Source: Saprolegnia diclina VS20 (Eukaryota; Oomycota; Saprolegniomycetes; Saprolegniales; Saprolegniaceae). Taken from it: 64,000 bases of DNA. Every line of letters begins with the position of its first letter. The stretch's first letter is position 1. The notes under the pieces were generated by a model. The model saw only the letters and a program-made list of their open reading frames with translations, was not told the origin of the DNA and did no database searches. Location: contig NW_008246072.1 of the NCBI RefSeq assembly GCF_000281045.1, positions 716,399-780,398 on the forward strand, written 5' to 3'. Positions 11,189-22,521 of the stretch are shown piece after piece. The position numbers and the translations under genes are program-made.

Positions 11189-12168
11189 ATGAGCCGGTAA
11201 GCGCGTCGCCGACGTCGCTGGACGAGAGCTCATGAGGCCGTCAACGTAGTATCGACGCTACGTTCGCCAAGTGCAAGGCCGCGCAGAAGACGGCGTTCAT
11301 CACGTTCATCCCGTGCGGCTACAAGACCAAGGAAGACACGGTCCCGATCTTGCTCGCGTGCCAGGCCGGCGGCGCCGACATCATCGAGGTACGCCCGGTG
11401 CTACGCCTCCTCGCCTGCCTCACACATGCACCAGGTTGGCGTGCCGTACTCGGATCCTGGCGCCGACGGTCCCGTCATCCAGAAGGCCCACCAGAACGGT
11501 GTCGACCAAGGCATCACGTTCAAGCACGTGCTGGCGACGGTCGCCGAAGCCCGGTCCCGCGGCCTCACGATTCCTGTCGTGCTCATGGGTTACTTCAACA
11601 ACTTTATGCAGTACGGTCTCGACATTGTGTGCCAAGACGCCAAGCAAGGTACGAACTACACGGACTTTGCGCATCGGCTAAGGGGCATGTAGCGGGCGCC
11701 GACGGCTTTATCATTGTCGACTTGCCGCCGGAAGAGGCCAAGGACATGAGCAGCCTCTGCAAGAAGCACGGTATCAACTTCATCCCGCTCGTCGCGCCGA
11801 CCACATCCGAGGAGCGCATGCGTACGTCATCTTATTTCCGATCGTTTGGGATCTCATCGACACGATCCTTAGCCTTTATCGAATCGGTCGGCTCCGGCTT
11901 TGTGTACGTCGTGAGCCTCAACGGCGTCACGGGCTCACGCACGTCGCTGCCCGTTGACGTCTCGTCGTTTGTCGAGCGCGTGCGCCGCCACATTTCGCTG
12001 CCGCTCGCGCTCGGCTTTGGCCTTTCGACCAAAGAGCACGTGCAGGCGGCCGGGAAGCTCGCGGAAGGCGCCGTCATTGGCTCCAAGATCTGCAAGGTCA
12101 TTGACGAAGCACCGGCGGCGGAACGCGCGGCCAAGGTCGAAGAATTCTGCCTCTCGATCACGTCGTAA
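11189..12168 (+). CDS. trpA: Tryptophan synthase alpha chain, stand-alone, five exons
   Basis: Splits indole-3-glycerol phosphate into indole and glyceraldehyde 3-phosphate, the penultimate step of tryptophan synthesis. The first exon is only 8 nt, encoding MS and part of Arg; the intron 11197-11249 then joins to IDATFAKCKAAQK, the usual alpha-chain start. Further introns are 11389-11434, 11649-11692 and 11822-11872, giving 261 residues, the normal length. The catalytic Glu lies in DIIEVGVPYSDPGADG and the catalytic Asp in the same motif; GFIIVDLPPEE and ALGFGLSTKEHV are family signatures of the TIM barrel. No beta-chain sequence follows, unlike the fused fungal enzyme. No targeting sequence is visible. 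Confidence 0.93.
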
Positions 12169-13105
12169 TGAAGCCGTACTGCATCTGTGTTGAATCAGTC
12201 GCTAGTCATCCTGCCATACCTGCATCAAGCACTGTCTGAATGGGGAAAAGGTACGGGGGCGGTCGAGTTTGTGTGCGCGCGTTCGTCCCTGGGAAGCTCG
12301 TCGACAGGCTTCTCACCAAGAGTCCATAGATGGAGGCTGCTAGCTATATCCTTGTACACTTACAAGGGTACTCGTACATCCCCACGGAGGTGCGACTATC
12401 ACATCATGCTAGCAGTCGCACCAAGGAGCGGCGAGTTTGAAAGACGCTTTGGTGGTGTAAGGTTAGGGAATTAGTTGAGTGTGAAAGTAGGGTGTTTGAT
12501 TTTGTGGGCATGAAAAAGGGATAATTTGTGAATCGAAGAGAGTACAGGTACTAAGTACTTAGTTTGTGTAGAGGTTAAAAATGATTTCTAAGTGTACACG
12601 CTCGGTTCCCACGACACGACGGGTTGAGCACGACGCCACTCGTCAGCGGACTGATCAGCAAGTGCGATAACTAGTCACCATAAATGTAGACTGGTGGGCT
12701 AGCAAAAACAATAATTTGCACTAGCAATTGTAAAATAGGCTATATTAAAACTACAGTGGTATAATAAGCAAAGCATTTTGCCGAGCCGATTAGCGGCCAC
12801 GACTGCACATGCATTGTCGCGGGTTCGAGTCCCGCAAAGTCGCACTCTTCGAAGCCCAGCGTGACATTTCTATTTGTCTAAGGGCAGGGTCAATAAGAGT
12901 GCAATAAATAGCTAGGTTGTCCGGGTGTCAGTACTGGGTTGGGCTACGGTCCTCGTCCTAGACGCTGCCAATCGATGACCATACATTTTATAAGTCAACG
13001 CAAAAAAGTTCCGAAACGAAGCGTCTTTAATCCAGGCTTTGTCCGCGTTTCAAAGCCTAGGGTACGCGAAGCCAAGCAAATCTTTTGGGAACCGACGCGA
13101 GCAGC
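12169..13105. other. AT-rich intergenic region with a tRNA-like element
   Basis: No protein gene seen. From about 12470 to 12780 the sequence is clearly AT-rich compared with its flanks. The tRNA-like hairpins at 12781-12845 are listed separately. The last 100 bp lead into the TPR gene. Confidence 0.5.
12781..12845 (+). repeat. tRNA-like / Pol III B-box element, possibly tRNA-derived SINE head or decayed tRNA
   Basis: GCGGGTTCGAGTCCCGC (12819-12835) is a perfect T-arm with a consensus Pol III B box. Upstream are two further short hairpins, GCCG/CGGC with a five-base loop and CGAC/GTCG with a twelve-base loop, in the positions of the D and anticodon arms. The flanking bases cannot form a seven-pair acceptor stem, so this is not an intact tRNA. 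tRNA-derived SINEs are known in oomycetes. Only one copy was noticed in the window. Confidence 0.4.
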
Positions 13106-13977
13106 ATGGACCGAGACGCATGGAAGGCGCGGGGCAACGCGTGCGTCCAGACCGCCGCCTACGCCGACGCCATCGCCGCCTACAACGAAGCGCTCAAAAT
13201 GGACGGCGACCAAGCCGGGACAAGCGCCATCCTCTGCAACCGAGCGTTCGCGTGGCTCCAGCTCGCCACGCCCGACGCGCTCCACCAAGCCGTCGCCGAC
13301 TGCTCGGCCGTGCTCTCGAACGAGAAGGCCAATGTCAAAGCTTTGTATCGGCGCGCCTCTGCGCGGCAAGGCTTGCAGCAATGGCAGGTAGGATCACATA
13401 TCGTGTGACGCTTCCGGCAGCCGTGCTCGTGTAGGACGCCAAGATCGACCTCGAAGCCATCATTGCGCTCGAGCCGGGACACCCGCAGGCGCTCGCCGAT
13501 CTCGACCGCGTCCGTATCCAGATCGCGGCTGTGACGGCCAACGGTCTCTTTGACCCATCGTTCCAGGCCAAGATGCTCGCTGCGATCGCGTCGGGTGAGG
13601 CGATCCCGTCGGTCGCGCCGCTGCCGCCGCCAGCGCCATCCGCACAAACAGCGCGGGCGAAGAAAGCGTCGTCGAGCAAGGTCGACGAGGCGATGGCGAG
13701 TCTCGTCCGCGAGTGTTCCCTGGCGGCGACGCCGGTGCAGAGCGCTGCGTCCGAAGCTGCGTGGCACGAGCTCCAAGCAGCGGAAATCGCACTGCCGACA
13801 ATTGTTCAAAAGACCAAATCGCACAAGAGAAAAATCGGCTTGCAGAGCACTCGGCAGCGACAAGCGCCGCCACGGCCCAGCGCCAAGACAGATGCGCTCT
13901 GGCAGGCGCTGCTCGACGAAGAAAGCTCGACGCGGGCTCGCTTCACGCAAGCACGGACGTCGCGGGCGTTGTCGTAG
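13106..13977 (+). CDS. TPR domain protein, 274 aa
   Basis: Two exons (intron 13388-13434). The ATG at 13106 gives MDRDAWKARGNACVQ, a typical TPR opening; the frame upstream of it lacks an ATG. Three tetratricopeptide units cover roughly residues 1-115 (AYADAIAAYNEALKMD, ILCNRAFAWLQL, ALYRRASARQGLQQW), as in the co-chaperone-like TPR proteins. The rest is Ala/Pro/Ser-rich with a helical stretch and a Lys-rich patch (KTKSHKRKIG). It could bind the tail of Hsp70 or Hsp90, but no partner domain is present to support this. It lies tail to tail with glycine decarboxylase, 130 bp apart. Confidence 0.82.
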
Positions 13978-14107
13978 CTGCCGGTGTCGAAACACAATGG
14001 CAACATGTCAACCAGCATGATGAAGAGATGCATGTCAACGCACAATTACTGTATTCACACACGAGTGCTACTACGGCTGGCTTTTCGGAGGCCTCCACGG
14101 AAGAGAC

Positions 14108-15284
14108 TTACTCTTCGAGGTAGACGTCCATGGGCGGGCACGAGCAGACGAGGTTGCGGTCACCAAAGACGTTGTCGACGCGGCCGACGGTCGGCCAGTA
14201 CGCCTTGGTCTTGCCGCCGTTGTGCCACGGCGCAGGGAACGCCGCCTCAGCGCGCGAGTACTTGCGGTCCCACGTCTCGGTCGTCACGACGTCAATCGTG
14301 TGCGGCGCGTGCTTGAGCGGCGAGTCTTCGGCCGCGATCTTGCCAGCGGCAATGTCGTCAATCTCCTTGCGGATGAGGATCATGGCCTGGCAGAAGCGGT
14401 TCATCTCCGAGAGGTTCTCGCTCTCCGTCGGCTCAATCATGAGCGTGCCGGGCACGGGCCACGACATGGTCGGGCTGTGGAAGCCATAGTCCTGGAGGCG
14501 CTTCGCGACATCTTCCTCGACGATCCCGTGCGACTTGAACGGGCGAATGTCAATGATAAACTCGTGCGCGCACGTGCCGTTGGAGCCGCGGAACACAATG
14601 TCGTAGTGCGACTCGAGCACCTTGGCCATGTAGTTGGCGTGCAAAATCGCATGCGACGTCGCCTTCTTCAGGCCTTCTTCGCCGAGCATGTGAATGTACA
14701 TCCACGAGATCGGGAGGATGCCGGCCGAGCCGAACGGACCCGAGCTCACCGAGAGGTTGTCCTTGGCGACCACGTTGTCGCCCTCGCCGCCCGTGACCGT
14801 GATCGGGTTGCCCGGCAAAAACGGCGCGAGGTGGTGCGCGACGCCGATCGAGCCGACCCCGGGACCGCCACCGCCGTGGGGAATGCAGAACGTCTTGTGC
14901 AAGTTGAGGTGGCACACGTCCGCACCAATGCTGCCGGGGTTGGTGAGCGCAACCTGCGCGTTCATGTTGGCGCCGTCCATGTACACCTGGCCGCCGTTGT
15001 CGTGGATGAGCTGGACCATCTCCTTGACGCCTTCCTCAAACACGCCAAAGGTCGAGGGGTACGTGATCATGAGCGCGCTGAGCTCGTGCGCGTGCTTCTT
15101 GGCCTTCTCCTCGAGGTCGGCGCGGTCAATGTTGCCGGCCGCGTCCGACTTGATGACGACGACCTTCATGCCGGCCATGACGGCACTCGCAGGGTTCGTG
15201 CCGTGGGCCGAGACCGGGATCAAGCACACGTTGCGGTGGCCCTCGCCAATCGACTTTTGGTACGACCGGATCGCGAGAAGACCC

Positions 15285-15317
<33 letters not shown>

Positions 15318-17166
15318 GACGAGACCGCGGCAAAGCCCGTGATCTCGGCAAGCGCCTTGTGCAGGCCCTCAATCATCTCGAGGTACCCCTTCGTTTGTTC
15401 GACAGGCGCGAACGGGTGCACGTTCATAAACTCATTCCACGACACCGGCTCGAGCTCCGCGACAGAGTTGAGCTTCATCGTGCACGACCCGAGCGAGATC
15501 ATCGATGTGTTGAGCGAGAGATCCTTGTCCTCGAGCGTCTTGAGGTACCGCATGAGCTCCGTCTCCGAGTGCTTCGAGTTGAAGATGCGGTGCTCCAAGA
15601 ACGGCGTCGACCGGCGCAGCGACGCCGGGATGCTCGACGCCTGGATACCCGCGGCCTTCTCGCCAAGCCCGTACACGGCCGAGTCGCTCACCGAGTCGTT
15701 GACGCCAAACGCATACAAGAGCTTGGCAATGTCCTTGACGTCGGCGCTCTCACCAAAGGCAACGCCGACGCGCGACTCGCTGATGACGCGCACGTTGATC
15801 TCCTTGGCGTTCGCCCGCGACTGCACCTCGGCGCCACTGAGACCCGCCCCCGAAACGTCGAGCTCGATCGTATCGAAAAAGTGCGAGTTGACGAGCTTGA
15901 CGCCGGGTGCGAGCTCGCTCAAACCCGCGATAAGCGTCGACGCCATCAAGTTGGCGCGCGTCGCGATGCGGCGAAGACCGTCCGGGCCGTGGTAGATGGC
16001 GTAGCTGGCGGCGATGTTGGCGAGGAGCGCCTGCGCCGTGCAAATGTTGCTCGTCGCCTTGTCGCGGCGAATGTGCTGCTCGCGCGTCTGCATGGCCATG
16101 CGGAGCGCGCGCTCACCGCGCGAGTCCTTGGAGACACCAATGATGCGGCCGGGCAGCTTGCGGTGGTGCTTCTCCGTCGTCGCAATGAAGCCGGCGTGGG
16201 GACCACCAAAGAAGAGGGGCACGCCAAAGCGCTGGGCCGACCCGACGGCAATGTCGGCGCCAAACTCGGCCGGCGGCTTGAGCTGCGTGAGCGCAAGAAG
16301 GTCCGTCGCGACGATGACCATCGTGCCGTTGGCGTGCGCGGCCGTCGTAAACGCTTCATAGTCGGCCACCGAACCGTACGTGTTGGGGTACTGGATCAAG
16401 GTACCGCTGAAGTCACCGCTCGAAAAGTCGGCGTCCGTGAGCGCGTTGCCAAAGACGAGCTCGATGCCAAACCCTTCGGCACGCGTCTTAAGGACCGCGA
16501 TCGTCTGCGGGTGGCAGTCGGACGCGACAAAGAACTTGGTGCGCTTGCCGTTCGCGGCGCCGTGGCAGAGCGCCATGGCCTCGGCGGCCGCCGTGCCCTC
16601 GTCGAGGAGAGACGCACCAGCGATCGGGAAGCCCGTGAGGTCGCTGAGCATCGTCTGGAAGTTGAGGAGCATCTCGAGGCGGCCTTGGGACACCTCGGCC
16701 TGGTACGGCGTGTAGGCCGTGTACCAGCCCGGGTTCTCGAGCAAGTTGCGCTTGATCGCGAACGGCGTCAAGCAGTCGTTGAAGCCCGTACCAATGAACG
16801 ACTTATACGTCTTGTTCTTCTTGGCGATCTTGCGGAGCTTGGCCATGGCCTGGCTCTCCGACATGGGCGCGGGGAGGTTGAGCTTCTTCTTGAGGCGGAT
16901 CTCCTTGGGCACCGTCTTCTTGATGAGCGCCTCGAGCGACTTCTCGCCGATCGTGTTGAGCATGAACGCCGTGTCGTCCTCGCTCGCGCCAATGTGGCGA
17001 CGCGCAAACTGGTCCGTGAGGCGGTACGGATCCTTCGCGGCCGAGAACGCGCGGGCCGCGTTGACCTTGGTCTACACATACAGAGCGTCAACCTCCGCTT
17101 CCTTCTCCATCTTCCTCAACGCACCAGGGACGCATGGACGCGGAGCGTCTTGACGGAGCGCAGCAT
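14108..17166 (-). CDS. GLDC: Glycine dehydrogenase (decarboxylating), P protein, mitochondrial
   Basis: PLP enzyme of the glycine cleavage system: decarboxylates glycine and passes the aminomethyl group to H protein in the mitochondrial matrix. The long exon 14108-17071 joins through a 53-bp intron (17072-17124) to a 42-nt first exon at 17125-17166 that encodes MLRSVKTLRVHASL, a short Arg-rich presequence. The product has 1001 residues, the family length. The N-terminal domain starts FARRHIGASEDD; the PLP lysine lies in HLNLHKTFCIPHGGGG. A 990-codon frame open on the opposite strand is only a codon-bias shadow. Two CCGGAT motifs lie 50-105 bp upstream of the start. Confidence 0.97.
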
Positions 17167-17216
17167 CCTCCCGACGAACGAAATGCTAAAGTGAGCGCCC
17201 GTGATATCTTGGAAAT

Positions 17217-17270
17217 GGATCCGGATACGGCACCAAAAGATTTGCGGCCATTTTGTATGGTTATCCGGAT
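17217..17270. promoter_or_regulatory. Pair of ATCCGGAT-type sites upstream of GLDC
   Basis: GGATCCGGATAC at 17217-17228 and TTATCCGGATAT at 17261-17272 lie about 50 and 95 bp upstream of the GLDC start. Both hold the self-complementary core ATCCGGAT. The same core occurs upstream of FDXR, SOD and DPH1 in this window. Confidence 0.4.
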
Positions 17271-17272
17271 AT

Positions 17273-18622
17273 CGCTATTTAATTGAAAGGAAATCCCTCG
17301 CCACAGCTCATTGGCCTGTCTCGCAACTTGAAGGTGGAACAGCTGGCGATCCTAATTAGGATCCCAAAGTAGGTCAGCCGGGAGGGTGGGCCCCCTGGTC
17401 ACCTTCTCACAGGAAGTCCCCCGAAGAAAATATCGAAGCGCCGCTCCAAGTTGAAGCCGAGTTGCCGTCTCCATCGAGTCAAGGCGACACCAAGCCCAAC
17501 CGACGACATGTCCTCACGGATGAGGCGATGGATGGCGACTCCATCTAGCTGCTGGTCAGCTGGTAGGAGCTGCTGCTGTGCGGTGGTGGGGCCCCGAATC
17601 AGGTACAACACCCAGGCGACCCCGCAGATGTTGCTCGCCACCTTGAAGCTGCTTCGAAAGCACTTCTTTGATTCGACTTCCGACAAGCAAGAACACCACG
17701 ATCTTCGCCTCCTCTTGGCTGAGCTCTTGGTCGCATTTGTGGCTTGGACCCTCCCTACATCGCGTTGGCTGCCATGGGGGTGGGTACGTTTCAACTGTTG
17801 GCTGTCAAGATCATACAATGTCATGGCTGCAATAACTAGTTAAAGACTCCAGCTAACTCTAACTTAGAGTTGGCTCAGCTACCAGCTTGAGATCCCGGGA
17901 TGCATTATCGTCGGCGCCAACGACGCTGGTATGAACGGATCCCAACAAGGTCACGTGCTCGACAGCAAGCGCGGCGGCTCACCAGGGGGGGTCACAAAGA
18001 AAGGAGGCGCCACATCAATCGCGCCTGATTTCAATTTCATTTCGGACTCTGGACTGACTAAACAAGTCGCGGCCAATCGAGGTGCGCCAGCGTGCTACTG
18101 TACGACGCCGCCCGTGCGCGACTGGTCCACGATTGGCAGGCGGCAATCTGAGTAGGTACGTGAAGATGCGAGTCACCCAAGGCGCCCGGCCACGCCGCCA
18201 CGCAGGCAGCATGGAGCATCGTCGCCGCATGTAGCGATCGTCGGCCACGAGCGCTGACGCCCGCTCGGAACGACCACCGGCACTTTAGCCATCTGGGCCT
18301 CGTGCGCCTTGAAGGTATCCACTTGAGCTTGGCTTCGGCAAGCGGACGCGTGGCAGCCGCTCTGCGCTGCATCGAGCCATTGGCCGATCGAGCGAGCTCA
18401 TTCGAGCGAGCAGCAAGTGCTGTTCAGGTAACCCGCGGCGAGCCAAGCAGCCAGCAGCTCTGTGAGCACAGCGATGGCCACGTGTCTCGACACGTTAAGC
18501 AACGAGAGCTATCGGTACAAGGAGGAGGTTGTTTACAAGAGGGTGGGGATAGATAATTCTACGACTTGCAGACGCCGACAACAACGACAAGGACAGCAAC
18601 GACGACATAGCCACGGGCGTCG
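17273..18622. other. Intergenic region with possible decayed coding remnant
   Basis: About 1.35 kb without a supported gene. From 17405 to 17760 one plus-strand frame has protein-like composition (for example PLQVEAELPSPSSQGDTKP and HPGDPADVARHLEAASKAL) but is interrupted by several stops that no short intron removes. It may be an old gene relic or chance. The part closest to 18622 is the 3' side of the next minus-strand gene. Confidence 0.35.
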
Positions 18623-19975
18623 TTACTGCACGGCGCTGGTGGTCCGCGGTCGGGACGAGGGGCTGAGGCTGCTGTTGGTCGTCGGCGCTGTGTGGAACGA
18701 CTGCGTATGGAACGACGAGCTCTGCGGGTCGGACGACGTCATGAACGAGTCGGTCTGAAACGAGTCGCTGTCGTCGCTGCCGGTGAAGCTCGAGATGCGC
18801 GACCGGACAGTGTCCGAGCTTGAATCTTCAAACGACGAGTCGTCGTGCCACGTGCTCCGCACCGCCGCGTTGCTGTTGTTGACCGGCGTCACCAGCACCG
18901 ACGACTCCATCGCCGACTGCCACAGGTTGTCGTGCATCGTCGACGAGCCGGTCGACTTGGCCGACGGCGAGTACTCGACGGACGGCGTGTGGAAGCTATG
19001 GGCCGAGTAGCGTGGCGATGCGAGCGCGGCGATCGGCGCCGGCGGCGGCGGCACCACGGTCGACGGCCGGGCGTTGGACGAGCTGCTAAACGAGTGGGTT
19101 GGCGGTGCGGGCATTTGGTAGTACGGCGTCGCCGTCGACTGGCTCCCGGACGGCGAGAAGAGTGCAACGTGCGGCCCGAGGCGCGACGTGTCGAGCGGCT
19201 CGTTGTCGTCGCCGAGGTCGCCGGTCGGCCGCCCGGGGTACTTGTGCGCGTACGACGCGGCCGAGATGTGGTCGTCGTCGCCATCGGCGGCGCGGGCCGC
19301 CGCCCGGCGAATGCCGATAAAGATGACAAGGAAGCAAAGAAGAAGCGCCGCAAAACTACCGACAAGAATGACCCAGAGCATGCTGCTGGTCTTGTTGTCG
19401 GATCCGGAGGCCGACGAGACAGGCGGCGCACTGGTGGCTTGGTTGAGGTCAGACGTTGCGCGGAGGCTTGGTGTCGGTGTCGGGACCTCGGTCGGTGGCG
19501 CACTCGTTTCTGCGGGCGTTGTGGTCGGTGCGGACGATGTTGACGGTTCTGGAGTCACCGTTGTCGGCGCAGGTGTTATGGTCGTCGGCGGGGAGGTTGA
19601 GGGTGATGGGGTCGGCTCTGGCGTCGGCGCCGGTGTTGGTGCGGGTGTCGGCGCAGGCGTTGGTGCTGGAGTAGGCGCGGGCGTCGGCGCCGGCGTTGGG
19701 GCTGGTGTCGGCGCAGGCGTTGGCGCAGGAGTAGGCGCGGGTGTCGGCGCCGGTGTCGGGGCTGGTGTCGGCGCAGGCGTTGGCGCAGGAGTAGGCGCGG
19801 GCGTTGGGGCCGGCGTTGGGGCCGGCGTCGGCGGATCCGTGGTCGTCCCATTACTGCCTCCGTCCAGCTGCCGCACACTCGTGGTCGGCGGCAAAACCTC
19901 GGTCACGCTGCTGTTCGTCGTCGCCGCCACGACCATGACGATCGCCAGGAGCACGAGGCGCTGCAAGTAGTTCAT
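18623..19975 (-). CDS. Thr/Pro-stalked single-pass membrane protein with TPAP repeats, 450 aa
   Basis: The start [20 protein letters not shown] is a signal peptide; the frame is open further upstream but without signal-like character. An ectodomain of about 170 residues is dominated by some 17 TPAP units, then Ser/Thr/Pro-rich linker, the kind of stalk expected to be heavily O-glycosylated. [20 protein letters not shown] is the transmembrane helix, near residue 205, followed by an Arg-rich stop. The cytoplasmic tail of about 220 residues is Ser-rich and holds NLWQSAM, which aligns with NAWMQAM and NEWYQAS in the two neighbouring proteins. Single exon. Function unknown; a cell-wall sensor or adhesion role is a reasonable guess. 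Confidence 0.78.
   Translation of the reverse strand: MNYLQRLVLLAIVMVVAATTNSSVTEVLPPTTSVRQLDGGSNGTTTDPPTPAPTPAPTPAPTPAPTPAPTPAPTPAPTPAPTPAPTPAPTPAPTPAPTPAPTPAPTPAPTPAPTPAPTPEPTPSPSTSPPTTITPAPTTVTPEPSTSSAPTTTPAETSAPPTEVPTPTPSLRATSDLNQATSAPPVSSASGSDNKTSSMLWVILVGSFAALLLCFLVIFIGIRRAAARAADGDDDHISAASYAHKYPGRPTGDLGDDNEPLDTSRLGPHVALFSPSGSQSTATPYYQMPAPPTHSFSSSSNARPSTVVPPPPAPIAALASPRYSAHSFHTPSVEYSPSAKSTGSSTMHDNLWQSAMESSVLVTPVNNSNAAVRSTWHDDSSFEDSSSDTVRSRISSFTGSDDSDSFQTDSFMTSSDPQSSSFHTQSFHTAPTTNSSLSPSSRPRTTSAVQ
19621..19835 (-). repeat. 12-bp coding minisatellite with 60-bp higher-order unit
   Basis: A run of about 17-18 twelve-base units, each encoding TPAP on the minus strand. Three successive 60-bp blocks (19621-19680, 19681-19740, 19741-19800) are near copies of each other, so the array grew by duplication of five-unit blocks. 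The length probably varies between strains. Confidence 0.85.
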
Positions 19976-20754
19976 GCTGCGGGATTGCAATTCAGTCTGC
20001 CCGTCGCGGCGCAAGGGGACTCCCGGTATGATGATGAACTGGCACCGGAGCAAGGCCGTGGACAGGCCACGGGAGCAATATTTTATATCCGGCTGGATGT
20101 TGCCGCCAACGTGAGGCCAGTTTTTTTACTCAGTGACTTGGTGTTTGTATACGACCTCGGAAGTTGGCGATAAAAAAACACCCGAGCACGAACGACGTGA
20201 CGCCACGTACACCTGTGGCGCCGAGCAGAGGGACCGGCGGTCACGACCTGGCAGCAGGACGGCCCGAGCTGCTGCTGACGGCCCGCTTGTGCTTGCGCTG
20301 ACCAAGGCGCGAGGGCCATTCAATCGAGTTTGCATTGGCGCCTGCGCGTAATGCCAGGTCGACCATGTCTCCTGGGTGCTGTCTCGCGCGCCATTACTCG
20401 CGGTCGATGGAGAGATGAGAATGATGAAGGGCCTGTCGTTGGACGAACTTGCGGCTGCGGGCGGCGCTGTCGGCAAGGCTAGTAGTGGTTCGCTTCAGAA
20501 TGCTTGGTTCCGGGCACAGATGAGCTCTCACCACAGTGGTCTGCAAGTGGACGGGCCACTTGACGTTACTAGCTACTCACGGCGCGCAGCTCCGGCGCAC
20601 GCACGGTGCGATTCTGGTCGGACCACGCCGACGCCGCCAGGTGTATTAATACATTCTTTTGAAGTGGTTGTCGTCGCGACGGGACAGGAGGAGAAGACAT
20701 GGTGTAGTTGATTCGATAAAATAGGGAAAAAGCCGCCTGCATTCGGCGACCCTT
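19976..20754. other. Intergenic region between two membrane-protein genes
   Basis: Upstream of one minus-strand gene and downstream of another. No frame with protein character. AT-rich patches occur near 20080 and 20160-20180. Confidence 0.45.
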
Positions 20755-21892
20755 TTACAATTCGTAGGAGCCACGCTCTTGCTTGGTGCCACGGTGCGAC
20801 GGAAAGTCGTCGACGCTCGACCCGAGACTCTCGTCGCGGCTCAGAAAGCTGCTGTCGCGGCTCACGTCGCTGCCCGAGTCGTCAAACTTGGCGCTGTTGT
20901 AGCTGTTGGTGTCGAGCCGGTCAATGTCGACGCCGTCCGAATCGTAGTTGGGTTTTTGCATCGCTTGCATCCACGCGTTCTTGCCGCTGTGGTTGCTCGG
21001 CTCGCTCGAGGTCGCCGACTCCCGGTCGTAAAACTCTTGCGGCGACGTCTGCCCGTACATGTCGGCGTACGGCTGGTGTTGCGCGGCGGCGGCGGCCGCG
21101 ATCGCTGCCGGGGCCGTCGGCTGCTGGTACGGAGCGGCCGCATAGTCGTTCGAGTAGGCGTAGCTGTTGCCGGTGGTCGCCGTCGCGGTCGTCGCCGGTG
21201 CATACGCCGGCTGCACTGGCGTCATCGGCTTGGTGTTGTTGTTGTACACGGGCGTCACGTCCTTGGCGTTAAAGTCGTTGGGCGAGAGGAGGTCGTCGTC
21301 GTCGTCGTGCTTCTTCTTGACGCACATGTACACGAGGCCAGCGAGGACACCGACACCGCAAACGATGCCAACAACGATACCAATGACCGCGCCCGAGCTG
21401 ATGCCCGAGTCACCCGAATCATTCGACACGGGCGTCGGACTCTTCGTCGTCGGCTTGGGCGTGCGCGGGGGGCCTGTGCCCAAGGACGACTCTGACGTTG
21501 GCGCGGGCGTCGCCTGGGACTGCGTAGGCTGCGGCGCCTGCGTCGGTTGGTTGGGCTGCGTCGGCGTCGGTGTCTGCGTCGGCTGCGTCGATGTCGGGAC
21601 CGTGGTCGTCGGAACCGCCGATGACGTCACCGCCGGCGTCGTTGTCACCGGCACCGTGGTCACCGGCGCTGTGGTCGGGGCGACTGTCGTTTCCGTCGGC
21701 GTCGGCGACGGCGTCACGGTCGTCGTCACCGGCGTGGTCGTCGTCACGTTGTTGGCTTGAAGGCCACGGAGCGAGATGACGCTCTCTATCACGACAATGA
21801 GATATCGCGACACCCAGCGAGCGCTGCATACCATCGGCGGTGGCAGCAACAGCCACGGCGAGAAGCGCAGCGAACGAAGAGAAGACCCGCAT
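20755..21892 (-). CDS. Thr/Pro-stalked single-pass membrane protein, 353 aa
   Basis: Two exons: 21832-21892 encodes the signal peptide MRVFSSFAALLAVAVAATAD, and a 76-bp intron (21756-21831) joins it to the main exon. The ectodomain is Thr/Val/Pro-rich (TTTTPVTTTVTPSPTPTE) with an NNVT glycosylation site, then Gln/Pro/Thr-rich. GAVIGIVVGIVCGVGVLAGLVYM is the membrane helix, followed by CVKKKHDDDDD. The tail has an Ala/Gln/Tyr-rich part, the shared motif NAWMQAM, and a Ser/Asp-rich end. The overall plan matches the genes on both sides, so these are likely paralogues in a cluster. No enzymatic domain. Confidence 0.8.
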
Positions 21893-22521
21893 GGAGGGTG
21901 GAGTACTGGCCTGCGTCAATACTGGAATGGAGTCGGCCTTGGCTGCATGTAGCGCACCAGCTGGCACGACCTTGTTCTCAGACGGCGCGCCAAGATGATT
22001 AATAAAATACCGACTGGTTAATGGTGTCGCAGGTTTACGCTGGCGGCTTGCATAATATTATTCATCGACGCGCGCGTAGCATAGGCAGCGCTGGCTCGCG
22101 TAACAGCGTGACCAACCTCCTGCGGTGGGCGACGCCGTGTGGGTGCAATGGCCCTTATCGGCGCAGTCACAGTCCGTCCACCAGCCCGCGTGATTCCACC
22201 GCGGAGCTTGCAATGCCATGGTCGAATGGCCGAATGCGCGTCGAGCCGCTCCGGCAGACGACTGCGATATGGTCGCCGGCGTCTCGTTCGCCGATGGCAG
22301 CTGGTGACCCATCTCCGGCAATAAGTGGAGCGTCGCAAGCAGTACTTGTTGTAGCAGTTGTCGTGTCTTCAACTGACTGGCCCACTTATCTCACTTTGAT
22401 GGACCTGTTGATGGACGGCTACTCGGGCGGTTGATGGGCGTCAGGAGAGAAGGGGCGCTGGGATAAAAGGGTCAACTGCCGTGGATTCCTGCGCCACGGA
22501 CATGGCACTTGACGACTCGAC
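21893..22521. other. Divergent intergenic region
   Basis: Lies between the starts of two divergent membrane-protein genes and should hold both promoters. A minus-strand frame at 22058-22372 is Cys-rich near its end (CDCADKGHC) but has no ATG and no family resemblance. Confidence 0.4.

Noticed and set aside
12819-12835. Intact tRNA gene
   Set aside because: The T-arm is perfect but no seven-pair acceptor stem or proper anticodon arm can be formed.
14222-17194. 990-codon frame on the plus strand opposite glycine decarboxylase
   Set aside because: It exactly mirrors the GLDC coding exon, is Arg/Val-rich without any domain, and arises from GC-rich third positions on the other strand.
22058-22372. 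Cys-rich minus-strand frame between two membrane-protein genes
   Set aside because: No ATG, no signal peptide, and no splice chain giving a coherent protein.
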